Shown one piece after another: positions 33,351 through 41,652 of a stretch of DNA of 43,994 nucleotides. Location: the NCBI GenBank assembly GCA_938034705.1, contig CALHMG010000033.1, positions 1-43,994 on the forward strand, written 5' to 3'. Under the pieces are notes generated by a model. It saw nothing but the letters and a program-made list of their open reading frames with translations. It was not told the origin of the DNA and did not search any database. Position 1 is the stretch's first letter; every line of letters starts with the position of its first letter. Position numbers and translations under genes: made by a program. Source of the stretch: an uncultured Gammaproteobacteria bacterium (lineage in GTDB: Bacteria > Pseudomonadota > Gammaproteobacteria > Arenicellales > CALHMG01).

Positions 33351-33542
33351 CGCCCGGAAAATCCGGGACATCTGCCCGGGTGACTACCGGCAGGTCACCC
33401 CCGTGCATCCAGTGGTATCAACATGCAGGTCCTGGGCGAGTTGGCTTGGGGTTTTGGGTGTCGCTGCGTACTGTTTATTTCATCAACGGCGCAACGCAAC
33501 ACCGCTGCGATGCCAGACACAGAACCAGGAGCCCACAAGTCC

Positions 33543-33716
33543 ATGACGATCCAGATTGATGGCGAGACGCTTGATTTATCCACTGACACGGCCGAGGCAC
33601 TTCGCGCTCTCGCCGAAGCCGAACGAAGCTCCGTAGACGACCTGGTTCGTCGCCTGATTCAGTCTGCGGTTGAAATGTCCCGGGCGCACGGCCTTCAAGC
33701 CGTTGGACATCACTGA
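33543..33716 (+). CDS. 57-residue RHH-like small protein
   Basis: A small protein whose ATG at 33543 has AGGAG at 33526-33530; the frame is open further upstream but without a better start. It has a short strand-like segment (MTIQIDGETLDLS), then two predicted helices, TAEALRALAEAERSS and VDDLVRRLIQSAVEMS. This order and the hydrophobic spacing resemble ribbon-helix-helix (CopG/Arc-type) DNA-binding proteins, though the family cannot be confirmed by eye. It is isolated between two strong terminators, and no toxin gene is adjacent in the same orientation. Alternatives are a small structural protein or a ribosome-associated factor. Confidence 0.6.
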   Translation: MTIQIDGETLDLSTDTAEALRALAEAERSSVDDLVRRLIQSAVEMSRAHGLQAVGHH

Positions 33717-33732
33717 ACACACCGACTTCCCG

Positions 33733-33800
33733 GCCGAGAACCTTCTCGGCAAACCCCTGAACCGACGATCCGCAGGAAGCGGATCGTCGGTTCTTTTTTT
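33733..33800 (+). terminator. Double hairpin terminator after the small protein
   Basis: The first hairpin is GCCGAGA (33733-33739) with TCTCGGC (33744-33750). The second has a perfect 15-bp stem, GAACCGACGATCCGC (33759-33773) with GCGGATCGTCGGTTC (33779-33793), a 5-nt loop and seven Ts. The second alone is an unusually strong terminator. Confidence 0.93.
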
Positions 33801-33840
33801 GTGTACCATGAGCGCTGTGATAACTATCGGATGACTGCAA

Positions 33841-34713
33841 TTGAGTGAAGCATCCTCAGATGATGTCGTTGTAGCGCACAATCTGGTCAAAAAATATGGC
33901 AGCGTGCGCGCACTGGACGGCGCGAGTTTCCGGGTCAGGCGTGGTCAGATCACCGGACTGATCGGACCGAACGGCGCGGGCAAGACCACCGCGCTCAAGG
34001 CGGTGCTCGGCCTGACACCTTTTGATGGTGATTTGCGTGTCATGGGCAAAAACCCGTTTCGCGAACGAGCGCGGGTGATGGAGGACGTTTCCTTCGTTGC
34101 CGATGTTGCGGTGCTGCCAAAGTGGATACGCGTACATCAGCTCGTACAGTATTGCGAGTCGGTTCACCCCAATTTCAGTCGGGAAAAGGCCGAGGCGCAC
34201 CTGGCGCGTACACAGATCAAGCCCAAAGCCAGGGTCAGTACGCTGTCCAAGGGTATGGTCGCGCAGCTGCATCTCGCGCTGGTGATGTCTATTGACGCAA
34301 AGCTGCTTGTTCTCGATGAGCCGACTCTGGGTCTGGACATCCTGTTCAGAAAAGCGTTTTACGAGACTCTCCTGAACGACTACTACGACAATGATCGAAG
34401 CATAATCATTACGACGCATCAGGTAGAGGAGATCGAGCCCATCCTCACGGACCTGCTGTTTATTCAACGTGGTCGAATCGTGCTTGATTCGTCCATGGAC
34501 CAGATCAAAGATCGGTTTTGTGAGGTCATGGTCAACGCGGACCGGGTAGCCGAAGCCCGCGCGCTTTCGCCGATGAGCGAACGCCAGATCATGGGCAAGA
34601 CGATCATGTTGTTTAAGGACATCGCCCGTGATCGCCTGGAAACCCTTGGTGAAACGCACAACCCGGGTGTATCCGATCTGTTTGTGGCAACGATGCAGGA
34701 GGACGCGCCGTGA
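33841..34713 (+). CDS. ABC exporter ATP-binding protein (ABC-2 type)
   Basis: A 290-residue ATPase. Walker A is GPNGAGKTT (near residue 42), the signature is the degenerate LSKGMVAQLHLAL (near 135), Walker B is LLVLDEPTLGLD (near 155) and the switch His is in TTHQVEE (near 185). This layout resembles YtrB-like and multidrug ABC-2 ATPases. The start is TTG at 33841: an in-frame stop lies just upstream at 33832, and the ATG at 33831 is in another frame and stops at once. It overlaps the permease gene by 4 nt. The substrate is unknown. Confidence 0.87.
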   Translation: MSEASSDDVVVAHNLVKKYGSVRALDGASFRVRRGQITGLIGPNGAGKTTALKAVLGLTPFDGDLRVMGKNPFRERARVMEDVSFVADVAVLPKWIRVHQLVQYCESVHPNFSREKAEAHLARTQIKPKARVSTLSKGMVAQLHLALVMSIDAKLLVLDEPTLGLDILFRKAFYETLLNDYYDNDRSIIITTHQVEEIEPILTDLLFIQRGRIVLDSSMDQIKDRFCEVMVNADRVAEARALSPMSERQIMGKTIMLFKDIARDRLETLGETHNPGVSDLFVATMQEDAP

Positions 34714-35555
34714 ACGCTTTCATCATGCTGCTGCGCCGGGAAATCTGGGAACATCGTGGTCTTCTGTTTGCGCCATTCATAATTGTCGGTGTGTGCTGGC
34801 TGTTTTATATCGCCACACTGTTACTGGGCATGCGCTCAACAGGGCTTGATGGACTCATCGAAATAGCAGGCGAGTACGCGGGACTGACGGGAGTCGATGG
34901 GCTCACGGTAAGGGTCGCCGGGTTCCCCATGGCTGTCTGTTTTCTTGTGTTCGTGTTCATGGCGTTTTACTACGCTCTCGACTGCCTGCTTTCGGAGCGT
35001 CGCGACAGAAGCATTCTGTTCTGGCGCTCGCTGCCGGTAAGCGATCTCACAACGATCGCGTCCAAACTGTTCACGATTCTCGTAGTGACGCCAATAATCA
35101 TTTTTATCGCCGGTGTCGTGGGTCATCTTGGCGGACTGGTTTTGACTTCTCTGATAACCGGAATTGGTGACAGTGATGTGTGGCGAGAGAGCTCGCTACT
35201 CTCAACCTGGGGAACGTGGGCCTACACCCTGTTCACGATGGTCATCTGGATGGCCCCGGTAGTTGCGTGGTTTATGTTTGTTTCGTCCTGGGTTACCAAG
35301 GTCGCCTTTTTGATGGCGGTGGTCCCGATTCTGGTGCTTGGCGCGCTTGAAGCGATCTTGCTCAACAGTTCGGTTTTTCGCGATGCCGTCTGGGGGCGAG
35401 TCTGGTTCAGGCACTACCCGCAGGCGGCCTTTCCTGAAGGTCAGTTCAATTTCATAAATTTCCTGACCACGCCCGAAACCTGGATAGGTCTGGTCGTTGC
35501 GGTTTTGTTCGTTGCGGCCGCGGTGTACGTGCGTCGCTATCGAGAGGATGCCTGA
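34710..35555 (+). CDS. ABC-2 type exporter membrane protein
   Basis: A 281-residue protein with about six membrane helices and the loop [20 protein letters not shown] near residue 95, a hallmark of ABC-2 permeases that contact the ATPase. The GTG start overlaps the ATPase stop (GTGA) and has CAGGAGG at 34697-34702, so synthesis is coupled. Together they form an export or membrane-remodelling system; no accessory regulator of the YtrA type is present. The proline-racemase-like gene begins only 2 nt after this gene and is probably in the same transcript. Confidence 0.85.
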   Translation: MNAFIMLLRREIWEHRGLLFAPFIIVGVCWLFYIATLLLGMRSTGLDGLIEIAGEYAGLTGVDGLTVRVAGFPMAVCFLVFVFMAFYYALDCLLSERRDRSILFWRSLPVSDLTTIASKLFTILVVTPIIIFIAGVVGHLGGLVLTSLITGIGDSDVWRESSLLSTWGTWAYTLFTMVIWMAPVVAWFMFVSSWVTKVAFLMAVVPILVLGALEAILLNSSVFRDAVWGRVWFRHYPQAAFPEGQFNFINFLTTPETWIGLVVAVLFVAAAVYVRRYREDA

Positions 35556-35557
35556 CG

Positions 35558-36595
35558 GTGCATGCAGTCAAAGTAGTCCACAGCGTCAGCTGTCACGCCG
35601 AAGGTGAGGTCGGGGATGTCATTGTCGGGGGAGTTGCCCCGCCGCCCGGCAATACCCTGTGGGAACAGTCCCGCTTTATTGCCAACGACGGCGAGCTGCG
35701 GCGATTCATGCTGAACGAGCCACGCGGTGGGGTGTTCAGACATGTCAATCTGCTGGTGCCACCGGTTCACCCGCAAGCGGACGCCGGGTGGATAATCATG
35801 GAGCCCGAGCACACGCCACCGATGTCAGGATCGAACTCGATGTGCGTCGCAACGGTGTTGCTTGAAACCGGCATCGTGCCGATGACGGAACCGGTCACAA
35901 GGCTGACGCTTGAAGCGCCCGGTGGGCTCATCGAGGTTGCGGCCGAGTGTAAAGACGGGCGTGTCGAAATGGTTCGCATAACCAACGTACCGTCGTTCGT
36001 CGGCCAGCTGGAAAGTACGATCGAAGTCGAGGGTCTTGGAACCATAGAAGTTGACACGGCCTACGGCGGCGACAGTTTTGCCATCGTTGACGGCGCCGCG
36101 CTGGGATTCAGTATTGCCCCGGACGAGGCCGATGACATCGCGCGCACGGGCATGCGGATAACTGCGGCCGCGAACGAGCAGCTTGGGTTCGTGCATCCAA
36201 CGAATCCCGACTGGGCTCATATTTCGTTTTGTCAGCTGACGATGCCGGTAATCGAAAAAGATGGCGTCAAGCGCGGCCGTAACGCGGTCGCGATTGAGCC
36301 TGGAAAACTCGACCGGTCTCCCTGTGGCACAGGCTGTTCAGCGCGAATGGCGGTGCTGCATGCGCGCGGTCAGCTGAAGGTGGGCGAAAAATTTGTGGGC
36401 GAGTCAATCATCGACTCAGAGTTTCACTGCCAGCTTCTGAAGACGGTAACGGCAGGCGACACACCGGCCGTTGTGCCTGAGCTCGGCGGTCGTGCGTGGA
36501 TCACTGGCACGCATCAGCACACTCTGGATCCGCAGGATCCGTGGCCAGGTGGCTATCGACTGAGCGATACCTGGCCGGTTCGAAAATCATCCTGA
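35558..36595 (+). CDS. Proline racemase/hydroxyproline epimerase-family enzyme (Ser/Cys variant)
   Basis: A 345-residue protein of the proline racemase superfamily. The second catalytic site is DRSPCGTGC with Cys256. At the first site, where racemases and 4-hydroxyproline epimerases have Cys in an MCGHN-like motif, this protein reads MSGSNS with Ser90, and the following His is Ser. Variation at these two sites separates racemases, epimerases and trans-3-hydroxyproline dehydratases, so the reaction cannot be fixed: dehydration or epimerisation of a proline-like compound is possible. GTG at 35558 follows AGAGGA at 35542-35547. It starts 2 nt after an ABC exporter gene, an unusual neighbour for this enzyme. 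Confidence 0.85.
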   Translation: MHAVKVVHSVSCHAEGEVGDVIVGGVAPPPGNTLWEQSRFIANDGELRRFMLNEPRGGVFRHVNLLVPPVHPQADAGWIIMEPEHTPPMSGSNSMCVATVLLETGIVPMTEPVTRLTLEAPGGLIEVAAECKDGRVEMVRITNVPSFVGQLESTIEVEGLGTIEVDTAYGGDSFAIVDGAALGFSIAPDEADDIARTGMRITAAANEQLGFVHPTNPDWAHISFCQLTMPVIEKDGVKRGRNAVAIEPGKLDRSPCGTGCSARMAVLHARGQLKVGEKFVGESIIDSEFHCQLLKTVTAGDTPAVVPELGGRAWITGTHQHTLDPQDPWPGGYRLSDTWPVRKSS

Positions 36596-36611
36596 CCCGG
36601 AACAATCCGGG
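36596..36611. terminator. Short hairpin between convergent genes
   Basis: CCCGGA (36596-36601) and TCCGGG (36606-36611) form a 6-bp GC-rich stem with a 4-nt loop in the 27-bp gap. There is no T tract, so it is a weak candidate. Confidence 0.35.
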
Positions 36612-36622
36612 CATGGTGACGG

Positions 36623-37363
36623 TCAACCCAGAAAATAGTGACCGCCGTTAGCGAGATAACACTGGCCGGTGATATAGCCCGCCTGCTGGCTGGAAAGGTA
36701 AACCACAAGACTTGCGATCTCCTCCGGCGTACCCAGCCGTCGAATCGGCTGGCCCGGCGGCAGAGGTTTGTCGCGCTGCCACTCATCGCGCTCAACGTCG
36801 ATCAACCCCGGGCCGATGCAGTTGGCTGTGATGTTGTTCTTGCCAAATTCATAAGCGAGACCACGCGTGAATCCAACAATGCCAAGCTTTACCAGAGACT
36901 TTGCCGCGCCGTGACCGAGATAAGGTGCGATACCCGAGTAGTTGACAATGCGTCCCCAGTCGCCAACGACCATATGCGGGATTGCGTGCTTGCAGACGTT
37001 AAACGGGCCCGTCAGGTTAACGTCGATATTTCGCTGCCAGGACTCGTGGTCGATATCGAAAAATTCAGATTCACCACGGTAGACGGCGTTGTTGACGACG
37101 ACGTCAATGCCGCCAAATGTTTTAACGGTCGCGCCGATCATGTCAGCAACTGAAGACTCGTCGGTGATGTCACACTGTACGGTCAGAGCCTCGACGCCGA
37201 TCTCTCTCACCTCGGTCGCGACCTCTTCGAGTCGATCCATACTCTGGCGGGTACACAACACAACGTTGGCACCTTCGTCCGCAAACTGTAGCGCTGTCTC
37301 GCGCCCGATATTTCTCGCCGATCCCGTGATAATCACGGTGCGATTCTCAAGTCCGGTTTCCAC
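36623..37363 (-). CDS. SDR-family protein with altered active site
   Basis: A 246-residue protein with the SDR cofactor motif TGSARNIG (near residue 14), NNAVYRG (near 91) in place of the usual NNAG, and a typical C-terminus ending LANGGHYFLG. The catalytic Tyr-x3-Lys is not present: the aligned stretch reads SGIAPYLGHGAAK with Ser143, His151 and Lys155, and it is about five residues shorter than usual between Ser and the Tyr position. I checked the codons (CAC for His). It may be a divergent SDR subfamily with another mechanism, or a non-redox protein. The GTG start at 37363 is the only in-frame choice near the motif. Confidence 0.82.
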   Translation of the reverse strand: METGLENRTVIITGSARNIGRETALQFADEGANVVLCTRQSMDRLEEVATEVREIGVEALTVQCDITDESSVADMIGATVKTFGGIDVVVNNAVYRGESEFFDIDHESWQRNIDVNLTGPFNVCKHAIPHMVVGDWGRIVNYSGIAPYLGHGAAKSLVKLGIVGFTRGLAYEFGKNNITANCIGPGLIDVERDEWQRDKPLPPGQPIRRLGTPEEIASLVVYLSSQQAGYITGQCYLANGGHYFLG

Positions 37364-37478
37364 GTCTCATGAGCCCCATACAAAAGACCAGTAGAGCATA
37401 GCGCATGAGCGCAGATGCTGGGTGTGGAACAGGCCAGCTGGCGGCGTCAGAATTTCACAGAACTCGTGAAGTTTCTTT

Positions 37479-37811
37479 TCAGATCTTACCGTTGTTGATA
37501 CACGCGTCTACATTGCGAATGTCAGCGATAAGGGTTGTGAATCCCGGTCCCGCGAACTTGACCTCGGCGTATTCCGCAATGTTGGAAACCTTCGGCAGAG
37601 TTCCGTGGGAATCCAGTAGCGCCCGAAAGCGGGGAATCATAATCCACTGCAGCCACTCCTGAAGTTCGAGGGTGTCGTAGGAGAACGGTTCGACGCTGGC
37701 CAGACTTTCGTGTGACGGGCAGACGCTGCCCCAGAGGTCGAGCCCCTTCATCGTGTTCTCGAGCGCCACAAGTGCGTCCGACAGAGAATGATGCTGTGCG
37801 CTTTGAGTCAT
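37479..37811 (-). CDS. YqcC family protein
   Basis: A 110-residue cytoplasmic protein matching the YqcC/DUF446 family: EPFSYDTLELQEWLQWIMIP (near residue 41) is its recognisable core, followed by LLDSHGTLP. The function is unknown; in E. coli yqcC lies next to truC. It is mainly alpha-helical. It stands alone here, 40 bp from darP on the same strand, and may share a transcript with it. The family is typical of Gammaproteobacteria and supports that placement of the host. Confidence 0.85.
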   Translation of the reverse strand: MTQSAQHHSLSDALVALENTMKGLDLWGSVCPSHESLASVEPFSYDTLELQEWLQWIMIPRFRALLDSHGTLPKVSNIAEYAEVKFAGPGFTTLIADIRNVDACINNGKI

Positions 37812-37851
37812 AACAGGGCAAGACTAGCAATTCCCGTCCCTGAAGTAGACG

Positions 37852-38346
37852 TCATTTCAGGTCGTGATCACGCAGAAAGCGGAACAGTGCCCGGCCGGCT
37901 TTGGCGCGCTGAGCGTCGTCTGCTGCTTTTCGACTGTTGCGTACGAGTTGTCGCAGCTGCTGCCGCTCGGTTGACTCGAGCCGCTCCAGCCACGGTTGCA
38001 TCGGTGCATCTTCACCGCTGGCGAGAAGATCGCGTATCTCCTCAAGGTGGTGGAATGTAGCGGTAGCGGCCGTGCGTGGCTGGCGCAGCACAAACAGCTC
38101 TCGCCTGACATTTTCGATGTCTTCATCGGCGAGCATCCCGGCGATGAATTTCAGCTGCCGCTGCAGGGCACCCTTTTTCATTTTCGACGTTTCGATGACA
38201 GCACGCTTCAGCCCGGGCGAGAGCGTGATGGCGTCAAGTTCCTTGGGCGACAGCTCGGTGAGTTCGGACGCAAGTGACTTGATTCCCTGGTATTCGCGCT
38301 TTACCGCGGACCGGCTCTTGTATTCGTCATTGGTGTTGTCAGTCAT
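37852..38346 (-). CDS. darP: Ribosome biogenesis factor DarP (YjgA, DUF615)
   Basis: A 164-residue, highly charged helical protein. YKSRSAVKREYQGIKSLASELTEL at the start (split here as YKSRSAVKRE and LASELTEL), LKRAVIETSKMKKGALQRQL in the middle and RALFRFLRDHDLK at the end are typical of YjgA/DarP, which acts in 50S ribosomal subunit maturation. The ATG start is at 38346. It normally neighbours pmbA in other gammaproteobacteria; that gene is not present here. The divergent 264-bp region upstream must hold its promoter. Confidence 0.9.
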   Translation of the reverse strand: MTDNTNDEYKSRSAVKREYQGIKSLASELTELSPKELDAITLSPGLKRAVIETSKMKKGALQRQLKFIAGMLADEDIENVRRELFVLRQPRTAATATFHHLEEIRDLLASGEDAPMQPWLERLESTERQQLRQLVRNSRKAADDAQRAKAGRALFRFLRDHDLK

Positions 38347-38610
38347 ATTTCTTTAAGAGCACGTGATGGTCGGTACCGTGATGACAAAAGTGATACCGGT
38401 GGTTTGATTGCGAACGTCCGCTGCGATTTTTTGACCACCGATCGTCAGAAATCGACCACTGATGGCAGCGCATGAGTATGACGAGTTCTGGTGTGGTGAA
38501 AAAGTGTCGGGTTATTGTGTTTCATGGTGCCCGACGTTCGGTAGTTGTCTGAAAAAATTGCGGTGGCATGATTCAGTGCTGCCGAAAAACAATAATAAAA
38601 GTCGCTCCCG
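38347..38610. promoter_or_regulatory. Divergent region between darP and the secreted protein
   Basis: No gene is seen in these 264 bp. The motif CGTGATG occurs twice close together near 38360-38385, separated by GGTCGGTACC. GTCGGG and CCCGAC near 38507-38536 could pair around a long loop. Promoters for both flanking genes must lie here, but no consensus pair stands out. Confidence 0.35.
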
Positions 38611-39255
38611 ATGTTCCAGTTAAGGCTTCTTCTGCTCGCCGCCGCCATGATGGCATGGCTGATACAACCTGCTCACGCTGCCCGGCCGGGTCCAGACAAC
38701 ATCGTGCATCTCGCGGCCAATCTTATTTCCGCTGCAGCGCTCGTTGAAACCGTATCGGCTTCGAATGAGTGTCAGCAAAGCCTGCATTCAAATTATCCGA
38801 ACTCAGGCACGGATGACGGCAGTTCAATCTCGCTGGATGCTTCTGTCACGCTGGTCAACCAGGATCTGCCGTCTCTGTATCTCAGCGCGAGTACCCGAAG
38901 CGTTGCCTCAGCTCTGCAGATTCCCATGAACAAGATAAAGAGTCTTGCGGTGAAACCGCTGGAACAATCCAGAACCTGTCGACAGAGGATGATGCGTTTC
39001 ACGAAAGAGTATTTCTATCTCCGTGATCAATGGGATCGTTCGCTTCAAGTGATCAGGGCCGTACCGTCCGGCGAGGCGTCACTGATTCGTCAGCTCGACG
39101 CTGGCCTCATTGGTACCTCACCTGCCCGGAAGCGTGACGTGTTTGAACATATCGACGCATTGGGAACTCAGTTTGCCCATACCTTCAGCCGAGCGTTGGC
39201 CGACGACGTGTTTCCGCCGGCGTTGCCTGCGACAATCGATCAAAAATACTTCTAG
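38611..39255 (+). CDS. Exported protein of unknown function
   Basis: A 214-residue protein with a clear signal peptide (cleavage near HAA-RPGP, about residue 24). The mature part starts with a helical segment, holds a Ser-rich region (about 55-80) and continues as a charged helical stretch. Two Cys (near residues 48 and 119) might form a disulfide bond. I recognise no domain. It stands alone, converges on an SDR gene with the stop codons abutting, and its ATG has no strong ribosome binding site. Confidence 0.68.
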   Translation: MFQLRLLLLAAAMMAWLIQPAHAARPGPDNIVHLAANLISAAALVETVSASNECQQSLHSNYPNSGTDDGSSISLDASVTLVNQDLPSLYLSASTRSVASALQIPMNKIKSLAVKPLEQSRTCRQRMMRFTKEYFYLRDQWDRSLQVIRAVPSGEASLIRQLDAGLIGTSPARKRDVFEHIDALGTQFAHTFSRALADDVFPPALPATIDQKYF

Positions 39256-39992
39256 CTTCCTCCCCGGGTCAGCATTGTGCCGCCACAGGCATACAGCACC
39301 TGTCCAGTGACGTAGTCTGAACGCTTGTCCATGAAGAACGACACTGCGTGCGCGATGTCTGATCCTTCACCAATTCGTCCAACCGGAATGGCGTCGATTA
39401 TTTTTTGAGTGCGTGGCATGTCTGGCGGATTGGCCTTTTCGAAGAGCTCCGTTCGCACAGGGCCAGGTGCGACAGCGTTACAGGTAATCCCGTGTTCGGC
39501 GAGTTCGATCGCCCAGACACGCGTCATGCTCGCCATTGCGCCCTTGGTGCCTGCGTAGCTGGTGCGATTGGCCTTGCCGAGGTTTGCGCGGCTCGAGATA
39601 TTCACAATGCGGCCAAAGTGCTGGGTCTTCATCGATCTGGCGACCTCGCGTGCGAGAATTGCCGGCGCCCGCATGTTGATCGAATACACCGTATCGAGAT
39701 CTTCATCCGAGACATCCAGTAGCAACTCGTTGTATCCCGGTATACCCGCATTGTTGACCAGACCTGATATCGGTCCATGGCTGGTCACCTGTTTCATGGC
39801 CTCGGCGATTGAATCAGCTTGTGCGAGATCGGTCTGGATCCACGTCGCGGTTGCGTCCCCGGTCGGTTCTCGTATGTCCAGATTAAATACTCGCCAACCG
39901 TCTTCTTCCAGGCGTTCGGCGATGGCCTGTCCAATGCCCCGGCTGGCGCCGCTGACAACGACGGAGTTAGAAATAGAATCTGTAGCAGTCAT
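39252..39992 (-). CDS. SDR-family oxidoreductase next to MttB-like gene
   Basis: A 246-residue classical SDR: SGASRGIG (near residue 14), NNAG (near 82), catalytic ISSRANLG (near 133) and YAGTK (Tyr-x3-Lys, near 148) are all present. The ATG at 39992 has GGAGA seven bases upstream; the longer open frame to 40085 would run into the divergent promoter. It is divergent from the MttB-like gene with 91 bp between the starts, which hints at common control. The substrate is unknown. Its stop overlaps the end of the convergent exported-protein gene by 4 bases. Confidence 0.87.
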   Translation of the reverse strand: MTATDSISNSVVVSGASRGIGQAIAERLEEDGWRVFNLDIREPTGDATATWIQTDLAQADSIAEAMKQVTSHGPISGLVNNAGIPGYNELLLDVSDEDLDTVYSINMRAPAILAREVARSMKTQHFGRIVNISSRANLGKANRTSYAGTKGAMASMTRVWAIELAEHGITCNAVAPGPVRTELFEKANPPDMPRTQKIIDAIPVGRIGEGSDIAHAVSFFMDKRSDYVTGQVLYACGGTMLTRGGS

Positions 39993-40083
39993 GATTGTCT
40001 CCAGAACACGTTGATGCGAAATCTGCCAAATCAGCATCGTGAAAATACGTTTGGGATTCAGCGTTGGCCTACAATACGGTGCC

Positions 40084-41613
40084 ATGACACCCAGAGAAAC
40101 AAGACGCGCACGGTCGCGCCGCCAGCCGGATTCCGGAGTGCGGCAGCTGCCGCGTCAGCAGTTCGTGAACCACATAAAGCCTGTGGAGTTTGTTTCAGAA
40201 GACGAACTGGAGGCTATCCACACCGCGTCATTACGCGTGCTCAGTGAGCACGGCGTTGAATTCGTATTGCCCGAGGCCCGGGAAATTCTCAAAGCGGGTG
40301 GAGCTGATGTTCGACCCGGTGAATCGATGGTTCGCTTTGATCCGCAGGTGATCGAAGAACACATCAAGCTCGCACCGTCGTCATTCAGACTGTTCGGTCG
40401 ATCGCCTGCGTATGACCTCGATATCGGCGGCAACCATATCTGCTTTGGCACGGTTAGTAGCACGCCAAACGTCACAACCCTCGAGGGCAGACGGTCTGGC
40501 ACGATGGATGATTTCTGCAGATTTCTGAAGCTGTCGCAGCGCGTTAACGTCGCACACAATATTGCGGGACATGTCGTCGAACCGGTCGATGTGCCTGTGC
40601 CGCTTCGACATCTTCGAACGGCTCACGCAACGTTGACGATGACTGAGATGAGCTTTCGGGTGTTTTCGCTCAGTCGACAGCGTGTGCTTGATGTGCTGGA
40701 AATGTCTCGTCTGGCTCGTGGACAGACGGTCGAGCAGATGCGTGAAGCCCCCGGCGTGTTTACCTCAATCAATCCGAACTCGCCCAGGCAATACGACGAG
40801 GCGATGCTCTGGGGAATGATCGAGTGCGCGCGGGTTGGACAGCCCGTGTTTGTGATGCCGTTTGCTCTTGCGGGTGCGATGGCGCCTGCCTCCCTGGCAG
40901 GCGCTATGACGTTGCAGAACGCCGAAGCGCTTGCCGGGATTGCCTTTACGCAGATGGTCGCTCCGGGAACGCCGGTGATTTATGGCGGATTTATTTCCAA
41001 CATGGACATGAAGTCGGGATCGCCCGCGTTTGGTACCCCGGAAGCGGTAAAGACGACGCTGATCGGTGGACAACTCGCTCGCCGTTACGGTCTGCCTTAT
41101 CGCGCGTCTGGCGCTAACGCGTCCAACGTTGTTGACGCCCAGGCGATCTACGAGTCCCAGATGTCGCTGTGGGCCAGCATTCTTGGTGGTGCCAACTATG
41201 TGTACCACGCCCTCGGCTGGCTCGAGGGTGGTTTGGCTTCGTCGTTTGAGAAATTCATTATCGACGCGGAGATGATTCAGGCCCTGACGCAGGTCATGCA
41301 GCCGGTACTGATCAACGCCGAAGAACTTGCCGTGGAGGCTATCGGCAGTGTGCCTCCGGCTGGCCACTTTCTTGAGAGCCCGCACACCCTCGATCGTTAT
41401 CAGGACGCGTTTTACACGCCGTTTCTGTCCGACTGGCGCAACTATGAAGCGTGGGAAGCCGCGGGTGCCGCGACAACCAATGAGCGAGCGGCCCGCATAG
41501 CCGAGGAATTGATAGACGGGTACGAACAGCCCGCCATGAAACCTGAAGACCGGGCGGCGCTGGACGAATTCGTCGCCAGGCGGGTCGAGCAGGGTGGCGC
41601 GCCGGTTCAGTAA
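40084..41613 (+). CDS. Trimethylamine methyltransferase (MttB) family protein, non-pyrrolysine type
   Basis: A 509-residue TIM-barrel corrinoid-type methyltransferase homolog. HIKPVEFVSEDELEAIHTAS near residue 30, GVFTSINPNSPRQYDEAMLWG near 235 (core INPNSPRQYDE) and RRYGLPYRASG near 345 fit the MttB superfamily. The reading frame contains no in-frame stop, so it is not the pyrrolysine-containing archaeal form. Non-pyrrolysine members include glycine betaine methyltransferase (MtgB). No corrinoid protein or methyl-acceptor gene is adjacent. It probably demethylates a quaternary or methylated amine. TACAAT at 40070-40075 is only 8 nt before the ATG, so the transcript may have a very short leader. 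Confidence 0.87.
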   Translation: MTPRETRRARSRRQPDSGVRQLPRQQFVNHIKPVEFVSEDELEAIHTASLRVLSEHGVEFVLPEAREILKAGGADVRPGESMVRFDPQVIEEHIKLAPSSFRLFGRSPAYDLDIGGNHICFGTVSSTPNVTTLEGRRSGTMDDFCRFLKLSQRVNVAHNIAGHVVEPVDVPVPLRHLRTAHATLTMTEMSFRVFSLSRQRVLDVLEMSRLARGQTVEQMREAPGVFTSINPNSPRQYDEAMLWGMIECARVGQPVFVMPFALAGAMAPASLAGAMTLQNAEALAGIAFTQMVAPGTPVIYGGFISNMDMKSGSPAFGTPEAVKTTLIGGQLARRYGLPYRASGANASNVVDAQAIYESQMSLWASILGGANYVYHALGWLEGGLASSFEKFIIDAEMIQALTQVMQPVLINAEELAVEAIGSVPPAGHFLESPHTLDRYQDAFYTPFLSDWRNYEAWEAAGAATTNERAARIAEELIDGYEQPAMKPEDRAALDEFVARRVEQGGAPVQ

Positions 41614-41630
41614 CCTCGTGGCGGTACGCC

Positions 41631-41652
41631 AGACCGACCGACGCAACGGTCT
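41631..41652. terminator. Weak hairpin between convergent MttB-like and SDR genes
   Basis: AGACCG (41631-41636) and CGGTCT (41647-41652) form a 6-bp stem with a 10-nt loop in the 39-bp gap, followed by TTAC. It is a marginal terminator candidate. Confidence 0.3.

Noticed and set aside
33543..33716. Antitoxin of a toxin-antitoxin pair
   Set aside because: No toxin-sized gene is adjacent in the same orientation, and strong terminators isolate the gene on both sides.
40084..41613. Pyrrolysine-containing MttB
   Set aside because: The frame runs through without any in-frame amber codon, so no pyrrolysine is needed.
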